A DNA stretch of 64,000 bases, taken from contig NZ_BAABLI010000032.1 of NCBI RefSeq assembly GCF_039544265.1, positions 31,837 to 95,836 of the forward strand, written 5' to 3'. The position numbers and the translations under genes are program-made. Under the pieces are notes generated by a model. It searched no databases. It worked only from the letters and a program-made list of their open reading frames with translations, and had not been told where the DNA came from. This document shows positions 26,906-35,448 of the stretch, one piece after another. Each line of letters starts with the position of its first letter. Position 1 is the stretch's first letter. This DNA comes from Corallincola platygyrae. Its GTDB lineage: Bacteria > Pseudomonadota > Gammaproteobacteria > Enterobacterales > Neiellaceae.

Positions 26906-27280
26906 ATGACTTTCAAACAAGCATTAGCTCACCACCTTGCAGCAATACAGCAGCGTGATCTACGAGGTTTTCGTGAAACAGTGGTGCAGGACGAACGCCT
27001 GATGGTGATATTGCCTAACGGCAAGGTTATCCAAGGGTTTAATGACGTACTCACGTTCCATACCGGGTGGTTTAACGATCAGGACTGGCGGCTTGAAACA
27101 AAACAAATAAGCCTTGTTGAAGGTGACTCTCTCTCCACCGCCCTGCTGCTAGTTGACTACCAAGACCTAAACGCTGACGGTGAGCCCTATTCGATGAGCT
27201 ACTACCTGAGCCTGACGTTTACTTTTGAGCAGGGTAAATGGCTAATGCTGTTTGATCAAAATACCCTTGTTTCTAACTAA
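26906..27280 (+). CDS. SnoaL/NTF2-like protein
   Basis: The 124-aa product looks like a cone-shaped NTF2/SnoaL fold. It has an N-terminal helix (FKQALAHHLAAIQQRDLRGFRETV), then DERLMVILPNGKVIQGFNDVLTFHTGWF and a long beta-sheet (SMSYYLSLTFTFEQGKWLMLFDQNT). Members bind small molecules or catalyse varied reactions; no catalytic residue is clear. An AAAGGA ribosome site precedes the ATG. Confidence 0.65.
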   Translation: MTFKQALAHHLAAIQQRDLRGFRETVVQDERLMVILPNGKVIQGFNDVLTFHTGWFNDQDWRLETKQISLVEGDSLSTALLLVDYQDLNADGEPYSMSYYLSLTFTFEQGKWLMLFDQNTLVSN

Positions 27281-27313
27281 CCACCTCGACTAACAACTAA
27301 CGCCAAGCAGCGT

Positions 27314-29488
27314 TTAGCGGCACCGCTCCGATGCTTCAACCTGATAACGCCGCGAATTAGCATCAAAGCTAAACCGATAACAGCCTGATTCTGAGATGCG
27401 TAAACGGATATTATGACCATCAACATCACCCTGCCCATCGCCTTCGTTATCGCCCCAGTTTAAGCCCCAGGTCGACTCTCCCCTAACCTCGAACTTGTAT
27501 TCATACTGACCCGCGCTTAAGACTGTATCCACGGTCCACACGCCACTCTCGTCAGTGGTCATGGGCGATGAGCCGTCCCAGCCATTCATACTGCCGCGCA
27601 GATAAAGCGAATCCAGTTTCGGCCCTCTCAACATCACAGGTGTTGTGATCGCTTCTATGTCACCGGGATATGCGGCGATCAAATCCGCTTGGCGCTGGCC
27701 CAGGTACAGTGCGGTCACGCTTTGTTCGGGCACGTTCTCGATGCGCACCCGGTCGTAGTTACCATCCAATATTGTCTGAGCATGTGATTGGTCACCCAAC
27801 AAAGGCGAAAGATAAATGCCCTCTTTTTGCAGCGCTGAGTGTTTCAAGGAGGACAAATCCAATGAAATGGTGCGCTTAGTTTTAGCCACATTGAGCACCA
27901 GCACTATCGCTTCATTTTGGTTATATCGCGCCAGTGCAAACACATCACTTTGATGGGCTCGCAGTGAGGTGAACTGACCGGATTTGGTAACTGGGTATTG
28001 ATGGCGGATCTGCAAATAGGTGCGGTATTGCTGCAGCAGCGAATTAGCCTGTTGTGTCTGCTTGGCTTCATCCTGCCAGTTAAACAGCCCTCTTAGTTCC
28101 ACATCGGGCCGTACTTTGCCGGTAAGCCCCAGTTCGTTACCGTAGTAGATCATCGGCGTACCGGGACCCAGCAGTTGTAACGCTGCTGCCATCGCCACCT
28201 GATTGGCATTGCCATTATGCCGGGTCATGGGTCTTGGCAGATAGCTATCGTGGTTGCTAAGGAAGGTCATGGTCTGATAGCCAGCAGGAAAGTGGCGAGC
28301 CTGATAACGCCAAAGTTCCGTTAAACCTGACGAACCAAAGCCTGAAGGATCCCCCGCAGCCACTTCGGCGGCTTCCCACGCCCAATTAAAATCAAATCCC
28401 AATTGCAGGGAATCTTGCCCATTGCCAAAGTAGCGACCCGCTTGCTCCTTGGGTCGCCAAAGTTCGCCTACTAGCACTTTCGCTGGCTGATAGCTGTCAG
28501 CGATCTGGCGATACTGTTTTAACAGTTCAAAGGTGGCAGGCCTGTCGGCTTGTAGCGTCGGACCATCTTCAATTAGGTAAGGTGTACCATCAACCCGCGC
28601 ACCATCAAAACCGAAATCCAGCCAGTACCTAAGCACCTTGGCCATCTCTTCTCGCACTAAGGGGTTATGGTGGTCGAGATCGGCAATTTCCTCACTTTGA
28701 AAATAGGTGTAAAAATAGCGGCCGTCGGCAGGTTTCCACACATGGTGCCACTCTCCTCCGCCCCAGGCGTCTTCCCAATCTGTTGGCGCCTCGTCACGCC
28801 AGGGATACCAACTCTTGTATTTGCCCCCTGCCCGGCTCGATTTAAACCAGGGATGCTCCACTGAGGTATAGCCGGGCACAAAGTCGAACAACACTTTTAC
28901 GCCCCGCGACTTGGCCAGTGCCAACAACGCCTTTAAATCTTCTTCGTCTCCAAACAGCGGGTTTATCTGGTAGTAATCCGTGACATCGTAACCATGAATA
29001 TTGTCGAGAGGATCGTTGGATTGTCTGGCGGACTGATAAAAGGGAGAGAGTAAGATCAGATCGACACCAAGGTCTGCATAGCTCGCTGGATTGCCGTCAT
29101 TGAGATAATCAAAGCGTTGAATAATGCCCTTAAAATCACCGATCTGGTCGCCATCACCATCAGCAAAAGATTTAAGCCAGATATGGTAGCCCGTAGCATG
29201 ACGGTACCACTCAATATTGTCTTCCGGCGCCTGGGTTGCGGGTGCGGGCGCAGGTTCAGCAGATGCTTTTTGCAACGCAGCGAGTTCAGCATAGCTTTCG
29301 TTGGCAATGGCTAAACTTGTGATAGGCAAGATGATAGAAGAATGACTTGATACTGCGGGCGCTGCATCTGTTGTTACGCAAAGAGAAAAAGTCGCCAAAC
29401 ACAGGCTTGTCATCAAGAGTGTGCGGCCAGGAGATACACAGCCGTTCACCAAGTTTTGCCTACCCAGCTTTAGCCCCATGGTTTTCAT
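27314..29488 (-). CDS. Secreted GH13 alpha-amylase-family enzyme with C-terminal starch-binding-like domain
   Basis: The 724-aa product has a signal peptide with a long polar leader (hydrophobic part about residues 26-41). The GH13 barrel spans about 95-480. Region I is DFVPGYTSVEHPWF, region II GFDGARVDG with nucleophile D300, region III VLVGELW with acid/base E342, and region IV FLSNHDSYL (N412-H413-D414). A beta-domain follows, then a C-terminal early-set domain (LYLRGSMNGWDGSSPMT) like those of pullulanases and SusE-type proteins. It should hydrolyse alpha-glucans outside the cytoplasm. The ATG at 29488 is chosen over the frame start at 29527 because of the GGGGGG run before it. Single gene; substrate range (alpha-1,4 or alpha-1,6) not resolved. 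Confidence 0.88.
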   Translation of the reverse strand: MKTMGLKLGRQNLVNGCVSPGRTLLMTSLCLATFSLCVTTDAAPAVSSHSSIILPITSLAIANESYAELAALQKASAEPAPAPATQAPEDNIEWYRHATGYHIWLKSFADGDGDQIGDFKGIIQRFDYLNDGNPASYADLGVDLILLSPFYQSARQSNDPLDNIHGYDVTDYYQINPLFGDEEDLKALLALAKSRGVKVLFDFVPGYTSVEHPWFKSSRAGGKYKSWYPWRDEAPTDWEDAWGGGEWHHVWKPADGRYFYTYFQSEEIADLDHHNPLVREEMAKVLRYWLDFGFDGARVDGTPYLIEDGPTLQADRPATFELLKQYRQIADSYQPAKVLVGELWRPKEQAGRYFGNGQDSLQLGFDFNWAWEAAEVAAGDPSGFGSSGLTELWRYQARHFPAGYQTMTFLSNHDSYLPRPMTRHNGNANQVAMAAALQLLGPGTPMIYYGNELGLTGKVRPDVELRGLFNWQDEAKQTQQANSLLQQYRTYLQIRHQYPVTKSGQFTSLRAHQSDVFALARYNQNEAIVLVLNVAKTKRTISLDLSSLKHSALQKEGIYLSPLLGDQSHAQTILDGNYDRVRIENVPEQSVTALYLGQRQADLIAAYPGDIEAITTPVMLRGPKLDSLYLRGSMNGWDGSSPMTTDESGVWTVDTVLSAGQYEYKFEVRGESTWGLNWGDNEGDGQGDVDGHNIRLRISESGCYRFSFDANSRRYQVEASERCR

Positions 29489-29741
29489 CCCCCCATTCTC
29501 TTGGTTGGGTTCAGCACAGAAACACATAGCCCCACCAGAACTGAATAGACTCGCACTAAAACTTCATCATATCGAGAGCGATAGATTACATCCGCTAACG
29601 CATTGAAAACTGTGAGTAACCCCTATTTCCGCGAGCCAAACACCGCGAAGAAACCAAGATTAAATAAACTTTTTACTTTACTTTACTTTAATAGATAAAC
29701 CTTCTAGCTTACTTATTAAATAAACAACAAAGTTTATAAAA

Positions 29742-30347
29742 ATAAAGCTAGCCATTATCAGTGGAAGCCATCGCACAGGATCTCAAAGCGCCAAAGTAGC
29801 CGGGTATCTGGCTGAAACGGTCAAAGATTATGAGCAAGTCACCCACATCGAACTGTGTCGCTATGACCTACCATTTTGGGATGGAGGGGAGCTCTCCCCT
29901 AAAGATGCACTGGTCTGGGAGCAGGTGTCACAACCCGTCCGGGACGCTGATGCTTTGGTGCTGATTACGCCTGAATGGGGCGGCATGGCAACACCAATTA
30001 TGAAGAACTTTCTGCTGATGTGTGGCCTGAACGAGTGTGCTCACAAGCCAGCCTTACTGGTATCTGTTGTGAGTGGTATCAGTGGCGCCTACCCTATTGC
30101 AGAGCTGCGTATGAATGCGACTAAAAACATCAAACTGGTTGCGGTGCCCGATCACCTGATCATCAGAGATTGCACGGAAGTGCTTAATAGTGCCCAAGCG
30201 GAAAGTCCTCGCGATAGCAGGCTGCGAGACAGAGTCGACTATTCCCTGCACATGTTGCACCAGTATGCAAAAGCGCTAAAACCCTTGCGAGAAGAAGCCC
30301 ACACAAACCCACACCCAAATCAAGGTAACTACCCCTACGGCATGTAG
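29742..30347 (+). CDS. NADPH-dependent FMN reductase-like flavoprotein with non-standard start
   Basis: The frame from 29742 encodes 201 aa beginning (M)KLAIISGSHRTGSQSAKVAGYL, the classic N-terminus and FMN-phosphate loop of the NADPH-dependent FMN reductase (flavodoxin-like) family. The motif LVLITPEWGGMATPIMKNFLL follows. An ATA codon stands exactly where the initiating ATG should be, and no ATG, GTG or TTG occurs between it and the stop at 29721. The first standard start is GTG at 29925, after the FMN loop, which would give a non-functional 140-aa protein. It is therefore either started from ATA/ATT or is a gene that has lost its start. It lies 44 bp before a VOC gene. Confidence 0.7.
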   Translation: MKLAIISGSHRTGSQSAKVAGYLAETVKDYEQVTHIELCRYDLPFWDGGELSPKDALVWEQVSQPVRDADALVLITPEWGGMATPIMKNFLLMCGLNECAHKPALLVSVVSGISGAYPIAELRMNATKNIKLVAVPDHLIIRDCTEVLNSAQAESPRDSRLRDRVDYSLHMLHQYAKALKPLREEAHTNPHPNQGNYPYGM

Positions 30348-30391
30348 TGCATACAGCTTAAGCCTGCAGCCAAAGAATAAGGAAAAACCTC

Positions 30392-30811
30392 ATGATTAGA
30401 TTAGAACACATCAACCTGGTAGTCCCCGATATCGCCCAAGCACTGGCATTTTACCAAGCCGCGTTTCCGCACTGGCGCACCCGTGGCGGTGGCGATCAGG
30501 TGTGGTATGGCACCCCCCGTAGCTGGATACACTTTGGCGATGACAATAACTACATCACCCTGAACAGCGCTGGCCAAGGTGAAAACCGAGATTTAACCGG
30601 AAGCAGCACCGGTCTGGCCCATTTCGCCTTCGAAGTCGATAACCTGGACGCGATGATCACCCGCTTAAGTGACGCAGGTTTTGAAGTGGCTAAACAGGGA
30701 GCCGATGAACCATTCAGAAAAAACGTCTATTTCATCGATCCAGCAGGGTTTGAAGTGGAATTTGTGGAGTACCTGAGCGATCTGCCAGAGCAGAGAAATA
30801 TGTACTCCTGA
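30392..30811 (+). CDS. VOC-family protein (glyoxalase-like)
   Basis: The 139-aa product has a canonical VOC domain. RLEHINLVVPDIAQALAFYQAAFP carries the first metal ligand H6, GLAHFAFEVDNLDAMITRLSDAG carries a second His, and YFIDPAGFEVEFVEYL carries the final Glu. The ligand set is complete, so metal-dependent isomerase or dioxygenase chemistry is possible. A ribosome site (AAGGA) precedes the ATG. It is 44 bp after the FMN reductase-like gene and probably in the same operon. Substrate unknown. Confidence 0.8.
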   Translation: MIRLEHINLVVPDIAQALAFYQAAFPHWRTRGGGDQVWYGTPRSWIHFGDDNNYITLNSAGQGENRDLTGSSTGLAHFAFEVDNLDAMITRLSDAGFEVAKQGADEPFRKNVYFIDPAGFEVEFVEYLSDLPEQRNMYS

Positions 30812-30830
30812 AACAACCTATTTAAATTCA

Positions 30831-30861
30831 GGCTAAGTGCACAGGACCGGTGCACTTAGCC
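30831..30861 (+). terminator. Perfect 12-bp hairpin after VOC gene
   Basis: GGCTAAGTGCAC (30831-30842) and GTGCACTTAGCC (30850-30861) form a 12-bp perfect stem with a 7-nt loop, 20 bp after the VOC stop. The T-tract is short (TTAA), so termination strength is uncertain. Confidence 0.6.
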
Positions 30862-31033
30862 TTAACGAACCTAAGCCCGAATCGCATGAGCAAGCTCTAA
30901 TTTTTATTTTGTTAGCATTGGTTTATCTGGATAAACCATGGAGAATTGAAACTATTCAACTACTCGAATTCGCTGTTAATAATCTGTCCGACGAGTGGTG
31001 ATTACTAGTTCACATAGGAAGTGGTGAGTCTGG

Positions 31034-32470
31034 ATGACACTCTTTTCAATTTTATTGGCAACGGCCCTCTCCGTTAGCCACGACAGTGCAAACATTTCTA
31101 AAAAAGTATGCTGGTTTGATACTCCAAAAGCAGTCACTGCAGAGTGCTATCAACTGAGGGTCCCTGAGAGTAAAACCCAAAAAATCAGCACTATTTTGTC
31201 TTTACCCGTGGTGGTTTTGACGGATAGTGAAACTGACGAAAAACTGGCTCCGGTAGTTCTACCCAGCATAGGCCCTCTATATGGGCTTGGTCTGGGTGAA
31301 GAACACATAGCGAAAGCGCTAGCGGGGTTTTCCTCAAATGAATTTGGCAACAGAAAACATATCTATATTGATACTCGAGGAACAGGGTTGGCTAAACCAA
31401 TCCCGAACTGTCCCGAAGAGGAAGCGTATTCAACTCAGGACAGAATGGACTTTGGCAATTGCATAAAGGAGATATCAGCCGGAGGAAGTGATGTTTACGA
31501 GTATCGAGCAGAAAGAGCTGCTGATGACATAGTTGCACTTAGCGAAGCGATGAAGCTTCCGCGCTTCCATGTGATCGCATACGGCCAGGAAACCAAAGCA
31601 ATTCAGATTTTGGCTCGAAACAATCCAAACCTTATTAAATCAGCCATTTTTCTCAACCCCGAGCCAGAGCGATACCCCACCCTGGAATACACAGCTGAAA
31701 GCTGGGCAATTGCCGTGCAAAGAGTAGTGCAACTCTGTCGACACTCGACCATATGCAGTCAGAAATACCAAAACATATTTGAAGGGGACATCGACAAATC
31801 AATCGATGATATCTCTTTGGATCCGCTCACTTTTGAGGGTGAACCAGCTTCTTACTTCTTGCAAAATGAATTCAACGGCTATGACATTGCAACACATATT
31901 TACCTTGGCTTTGAAAATGCCGAAATGGTTAAACATGTCCCCGTATTGCTCTCATTAGCGCTGGCAGGTAACGGCCAGCAATACGCTGATTATGTATACG
32001 GGTTATATCAGGAAATTGACTGGTCGCAATATGATTATGGAATAGGTGAAGCGACAACTTCGATAGCTACATACTGCCAAGATAGATACTGGGTAAATGA
32101 CAAACGTCAGATGGGTAAGCAAGGGCCGTACTTTCTAAAAGACATAGAGGCCAATGCGCTAAAAAACTATGAGTACTATTGTGAAAATGTTTTTAAAAAA
32201 CCATCTCACAGTTTCGCCCCTGATGCCATTGATGACTATAACTTTTTAGCAGTGTATGGCGATCTGAGCGCTTATGTATCGCCGGCTAGTTACTCCTTTT
32301 TTGCAAAGCCAAGTAGAGGGCAGCGTATCGTTGTAAAAAACGTCAATGAAGATCTATTCGAATCTGAATGTACTGAAAAATGGATGACTGAATACATGGA
32401 TATGATCGACGCAGGCATGATGCCCCCCATTAAACTCTCGCCATGCGAGCCGAAAGTCATCGACTTCTAA
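31034..32470 (+). CDS. Secreted alpha/beta-hydrolase-like protein with degenerate active site
   Basis: The 478-aa product has a short signal peptide (MTLFSILLATALSVSHDS) and the layout of exported tripeptidyl/prolyl aminopeptidase-type alpha/beta hydrolases. These are an N-terminal ECYQLRVPE segment, IYIDTRGTGLAKPIPNC (112-126), a nucleophile-elbow region and a C-terminal FLAVYGDLSAYVSP strand. The elbow reads VIAYGQET (180-187): where GxSxG is expected, residues 182-186 are AYGQE, so the catalytic Ser position is Gly. The late catalytic His is not evident either (VKNVNEDLF). Several Cys residues suggest a periplasmic disulfide-bonded protein. It is probably a non-catalytic binding protein. 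No neighbour is obviously linked. Confidence 0.6.
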   Translation: MTLFSILLATALSVSHDSANISKKVCWFDTPKAVTAECYQLRVPESKTQKISTILSLPVVVLTDSETDEKLAPVVLPSIGPLYGLGLGEEHIAKALAGFSSNEFGNRKHIYIDTRGTGLAKPIPNCPEEEAYSTQDRMDFGNCIKEISAGGSDVYEYRAERAADDIVALSEAMKLPRFHVIAYGQETKAIQILARNNPNLIKSAIFLNPEPERYPTLEYTAESWAIAVQRVVQLCRHSTICSQKYQNIFEGDIDKSIDDISLDPLTFEGEPASYFLQNEFNGYDIATHIYLGFENAEMVKHVPVLLSLALAGNGQQYADYVYGLYQEIDWSQYDYGIGEATTSIATYCQDRYWVNDKRQMGKQGPYFLKDIEANALKNYEYYCENVFKKPSHSFAPDAIDDYNFLAVYGDLSAYVSPASYSFFAKPSRGQRIVVKNVNEDLFESECTEKWMTEYMDMIDAGMMPPIKLSPCEPKVIDF

Positions 32471-32592
32471 AACGAAAATCTATCCCTCAACATTGCAATG
32501 ATTTGTAACGGTTCTTTATGTGGCAAGCCTTTCAACGGTTTGCCACACTTAGCTAAGCTATTAGCCTACTCTCCGAAACTGATTTACTCGTT

Positions 32593-33573
32593 ATGAAAAC
32601 GACCTGTTACAACCCAGCCAACGATACCTTTTCATACACAGACAAAGCTCTGCCCTCCCCTGGCCCAAATGACGTGCTGGTCAAGGTGCTCGCCTGCGGA
32701 CTAAACCCAGTCGATGCCAAGATCAACCTCTGGCATGGTGCCGCGCCCGGCATGAATGCTGATTGGGTGCCGGGCCTGGATGTGACAGGTGAAATTGTCG
32801 AACTGGGTAGCGAGGTTTCTGGCTGGTCAGTGGGCGACAAGGTGCTGTATCACGGTGATATGTTCCGCCCCAATGGTGGGTTTGCCGAATTCGCTATTCA
32901 TGCCGCAGCCACCCTGATCCCGATGCCGAAAGTGGCACCTGAAATTGCTGCCGCGACACCCTGTGCGGGTTGGACAGCGTGGCGCGCGTTGGTCGACAAG
33001 TTGGATATTGAAAGGCACAACGCCCTATTTGTGGCGGGTGGCTCAGGTGGTGTGGGTAGCTTTGCACTGCAGATAGCACGCGGTTTTGGTTTGGAAAAAG
33101 TGATCACCAGTTGCTCAGCGATAAATCATGAGTTTGTAAAAAGCCAGGGAGCAACTCATGCCATCGACTACCGCTCGCAAGATGTGGTCAGTGAGCTACT
33201 GAAAATCACAGACGGCGCGGGCGTCCCCATCGCATTGGATACGGTCGGTGGCGACAACGATATTCTCTGTGCCAGTGTGTTGGGATATGAAGGCGAGATG
33301 GTTGAACTGGTGCAAACCGTCAGGCCGGAACTCTACCCTGATGCCTTTATGAAGGGCCTGAGTTTCCATCAACTCAGCCTGGGCTCAGGTCACCGCAATG
33401 GTGTCAAAGCCGTGGCCGATCTTGTCCGTGCCGGTACTGATTTCTCAGCGTGGTTGGAACAAGGCAAACTTCAGGTCGAAAAGCTGACGGAAATCAGCTT
33501 GTCCGACGTTGGAGATGCGTTGAAACAGATACGTGAACAACGCACTGTAGGAAAGATCGTACTGGTAAATTAG
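32593..33573 (+). CDS. Zinc-independent MDR-family quinone oxidoreductase
   Basis: The 326-aa product is a medium-chain dehydrogenase/reductase: N-terminal GroES-like domain (PSPGPNDVLVKVLACGLNPVDAKI, GLDVTGEIVELGSEVSGWSVGDKV) and a Rossmann domain with LFVAGGSGGVGSFALQIARGFG, then HAIDYRSQDV. The structural and catalytic zinc Cys/His set of alcohol dehydrogenases is absent, as in QOR/zeta-crystallin and YhdH-type enzymes. It should reduce quinones or enones with NADPH. A strong terminator follows. It converges with a nitroreductase operon. Confidence 0.85.
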   Translation: MKTTCYNPANDTFSYTDKALPSPGPNDVLVKVLACGLNPVDAKINLWHGAAPGMNADWVPGLDVTGEIVELGSEVSGWSVGDKVLYHGDMFRPNGGFAEFAIHAAATLIPMPKVAPEIAAATPCAGWTAWRALVDKLDIERHNALFVAGGSGGVGSFALQIARGFGLEKVITSCSAINHEFVKSQGATHAIDYRSQDVVSELLKITDGAGVPIALDTVGGDNDILCASVLGYEGEMVELVQTVRPELYPDAFMKGLSFHQLSLGSGHRNGVKAVADLVRAGTDFSAWLEQGKLQVEKLTEISLSDVGDALKQIREQRTVGKIVLVN

Positions 33574-33605
33574 TTCACTGCTTGAGGCCTCTAAAAAATC
33601 AATAG

Positions 33606-33657
33606 CGCCTGCGCTTGTTGTTGGACTAATTATTGAACAACAAGCGCAGGCGTTTTT
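33606..33657. terminator. Strong terminator between MDR and nitroreductase genes
   Basis: A 17-bp perfect stem (33606-33622 and 33636-33652, arms CGCCTGCGCTTGTTGTT and its complement) with a 13-nt loop, followed by TTTTT on the plus strand. It serves the oxidoreductase ending at 33573 and may also stop the convergent operon. Confidence 0.9.
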
Positions 33658-33684
33658 AATGTTTGAAGCTCAGCAGAACAGTCT

Positions 33685-34341
33685 TTAAAGCGTAGTAACC
33701 ACGTCTTCGAGGTTCATACGTGCTTTGGGCAGTCCGTGGTTATAGTCTTCTGATTCAAGGTGGTAGCCCATGGCCAGTGCAACCTGACAGACATGACCAT
33801 CCAGTTCCTGCTTAAACTCTTCACCAATCAGATCGGGATCCACCCCTTCCATCGGCGTTGAGTCGATACCTAGGCGCGCTAACGTATGAAGCACATTGCC
33901 CAGAGCAATGTAGAGCTGGGCTTTGGTCCAGCCACCGTTGTAACCACTTTCATCCGTATTTGCCTCGGCAAAAGCATAGGCCCCCATCATGTTGTCATAC
34001 ATCTCTTTCGGCAGGTGACCAGATGCAACCTCGGCATCAACACGCTTGGCATACTTCTCCTTGGTAAAGTAAGGATCGTAGGCAAACAAAATGGTATGTG
34101 ATGCTTCTTTTGCATGAGGCTGATTAAACTGATGCATGTTGGCAAAGGTGTTGTGAAAACGCTGCTTGGCCGCCTCAGACTCAATCACAATAAACTTCCA
34201 AGGTTGCGAGTTGATTGAGGAGGCTGACATGCGTAGCGCCTCTTTAATCACTTTCATATCTTCCTGAGAAATACGTTTGCTGGCGTCATACTTCTTGGTG
34301 GTATAACGCGCGTTCAGGTCGCGGATAATTGGGTGCGTCAT
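33685..34341 (-). CDS. NfsB-like NAD(P)H nitroreductase
   Basis: The 218-aa product belongs to the oxygen-insensitive nitroreductase family that binds FMN and reduces nitroaromatics or quinones. Signatures: RYTTKKYDASKRIS (residues 11-24, FMN phosphate contact), ASSINSQPWKFIVIE (about 40-54), and the C-terminal VALAMGYHLESEDYNHGLPKARMNLEDVV. Length matches E. coli NfsB (217). It starts 37 bp after the ABM-like gene, so the two form an operon under the promoter upstream of 35119. Confidence 0.9.
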   Translation of the reverse strand: MTHPIIRDLNARYTTKKYDASKRISQEDMKVIKEALRMSASSINSQPWKFIVIESEAAKQRFHNTFANMHQFNQPHAKEASHTILFAYDPYFTKEKYAKRVDAEVASGHLPKEMYDNMMGAYAFAEANTDESGYNGGWTKAQLYIALGNVLHTLARLGIDSTPMEGVDPDLIGEEFKQELDGHVCQVALAMGYHLESEDYNHGLPKARMNLEDVVTTL

Positions 34342-34378
34342 TTTGTTTCCTCAATATGGTATTTATAAGCTCGGACGA

Positions 34379-35119
34379 TTAGCGGGCAAAGCCACCTAGA
34401 GGCTTTAACAGCAACGGAGTCAATTCTGCATGTTTTTGCCTGAGCGCTTCAGGTAGATCTCCCAAATGGACCATGCGTTTCGGTGTTGCCGCCGCTATCC
34501 AACTCTCCGCATGATCATTCCAATTCTCAATATGGATGTAAGACGATTCTAGGTCCTTAAAACGTTCATAGACCAAAATATCGCCGTTATCTGACATGTA
34601 GTATTGATAATTGAGTGTGCCCGCTTCGCTCTGAGCACGTTCAACTTGCGAAGTCATGACCGCTTTAAAATTCTTCAGCTGACCTTCATTTAGCTTTGCT
34701 TCAACGATCCAACCAAAATTTTCGAAGCTGGTATTGCCATTTTTGACTAGCAAACTACCGTCTGCATCTTCCCTCGCAAATCCGCCCAGAGGTTTCAACC
34801 AGACCGGTGAAAGTGCTGCGTGTCGCTGACGCACATCTTCTGGCAGATCGCCCAGGTGGAGCATGCGTGTTGGCGTTGCCGCTGCGATCCAACGCTCAAC
34901 ATGTGCATTCCAGTTGTCAATGTGTTCGTGAGAAGCCTCTGGGTCAGCAAAGCGCTCATAAACCAAAACATCACCTTCATCAGATAAGTAATATTGATAG
35001 TTGAGCGTACCTTTTTCCGTCAAAGCTTGAGCAATTTGAGAATTCATAACCGCTTTGAAGTTCTCCAACTCCCCTTCAATCAACTTGGCTTCAACAATCC
35101 AACCATTGTTATTAAACAT
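34379..35119 (-). CDS. Tandem-duplicated ABM/dimeric-barrel-like protein
   Basis: The 246-aa product consists of two copies of one 110-120-residue unit, at about residues 5-115 and 133-246. Each has GWIVEAKL, ENFKAVM, GTLNYQYY, GDVLVYERF, WIAAATP and PLGGFAR, with the copies differing at roughly a third of positions. The unit resembles the antibiotic-biosynthesis-monooxygenase/dimeric alpha-beta barrel fold, which normally pairs as a dimer; here fusion makes an internal dimer. An AGGAG site precedes the ATG at 35119, which is preferred to the ATG eight codons earlier. It is transcribed ahead of the nitroreductase, suggesting a role in quinone or electrophile handling. Confidence 0.75.
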   Translation of the reverse strand: MFNNNGWIVEAKLIEGELENFKAVMNSQIAQALTEKGTLNYQYYLSDEGDVLVYERFADPEASHEHIDNWNAHVERWIAAATPTRMLHLGDLPEDVRQRHAALSPVWLKPLGGFAREDADGSLLVKNGNTSFENFGWIVEAKLNEGQLKNFKAVMTSQVERAQSEAGTLNYQYYMSDNGDILVYERFKDLESSYIHIENWNDHAESWIAAATPKRMVHLGDLPEALRQKHAELTPLLLKPLGGFAR

Positions 35120-35448
35120 TGTCGTCTCCTGGCCTTTATGCAATGAGTACTCGATTCAGGTTCAGCGATTAATGCCTTCGCGCATGCCAGTTTGAGGCGC
35201 TAGCCTGCTTACCGAGCCTATCCAAAACACTGAGTTGAATTTAGAGCGAGCGCGCCATTACAACAATGGAGAAATAGGGAGAAACACTTTTAAGATATCA
35301 TTGAAAATATACTTAAAAAGTACCTGTTATATTGGTTTCGTTGAAGGTGTTTATAGATTCTGTGGCTAATCATGAAGACATCTATCAACTAACATTTTGC
35401 CAACTATGATAAATCGCCCCTTCGACCACTAAGACCGTTAGGATTGTT
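35120..35448. other. Divergent promoter region, ABM/nitroreductase operon and SMP-30 gene
   Basis: A 329-bp gap with no credible gene. It is AT-rich from 35280 to 35345 and holds the inverted repeat listed separately at 35310-35322. Promoters for both directions must lie here; hexamers are not clear enough to call. Confidence 0.4.
35310..35322. promoter_or_regulatory. TACTT-AAA-AAGTA inverted repeat
   Basis: A perfect 5-bp inverted repeat about 190 bp upstream of the ABM/nitroreductase operon. It resembles TACT-N-AGTA sites used by HxlR-type redox/quinone regulators, which often control nitroreductases. No such regulator gene is in the window, so this is a weak call. Confidence 0.3.

Noticed and set aside
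29675..29695. Short ACTTT repeats upstream of the FMN reductase-like gene
   Set aside because: Only four imperfect units in an AT-rich stretch; no array structure or known function.
32520..32546. Hairpin GTGGCAA/TTGCCAC after the alpha/beta-hydrolase gene
   Set aside because: A 7-bp stem with a 13-nt loop and no T-run; too weak to call a terminator.
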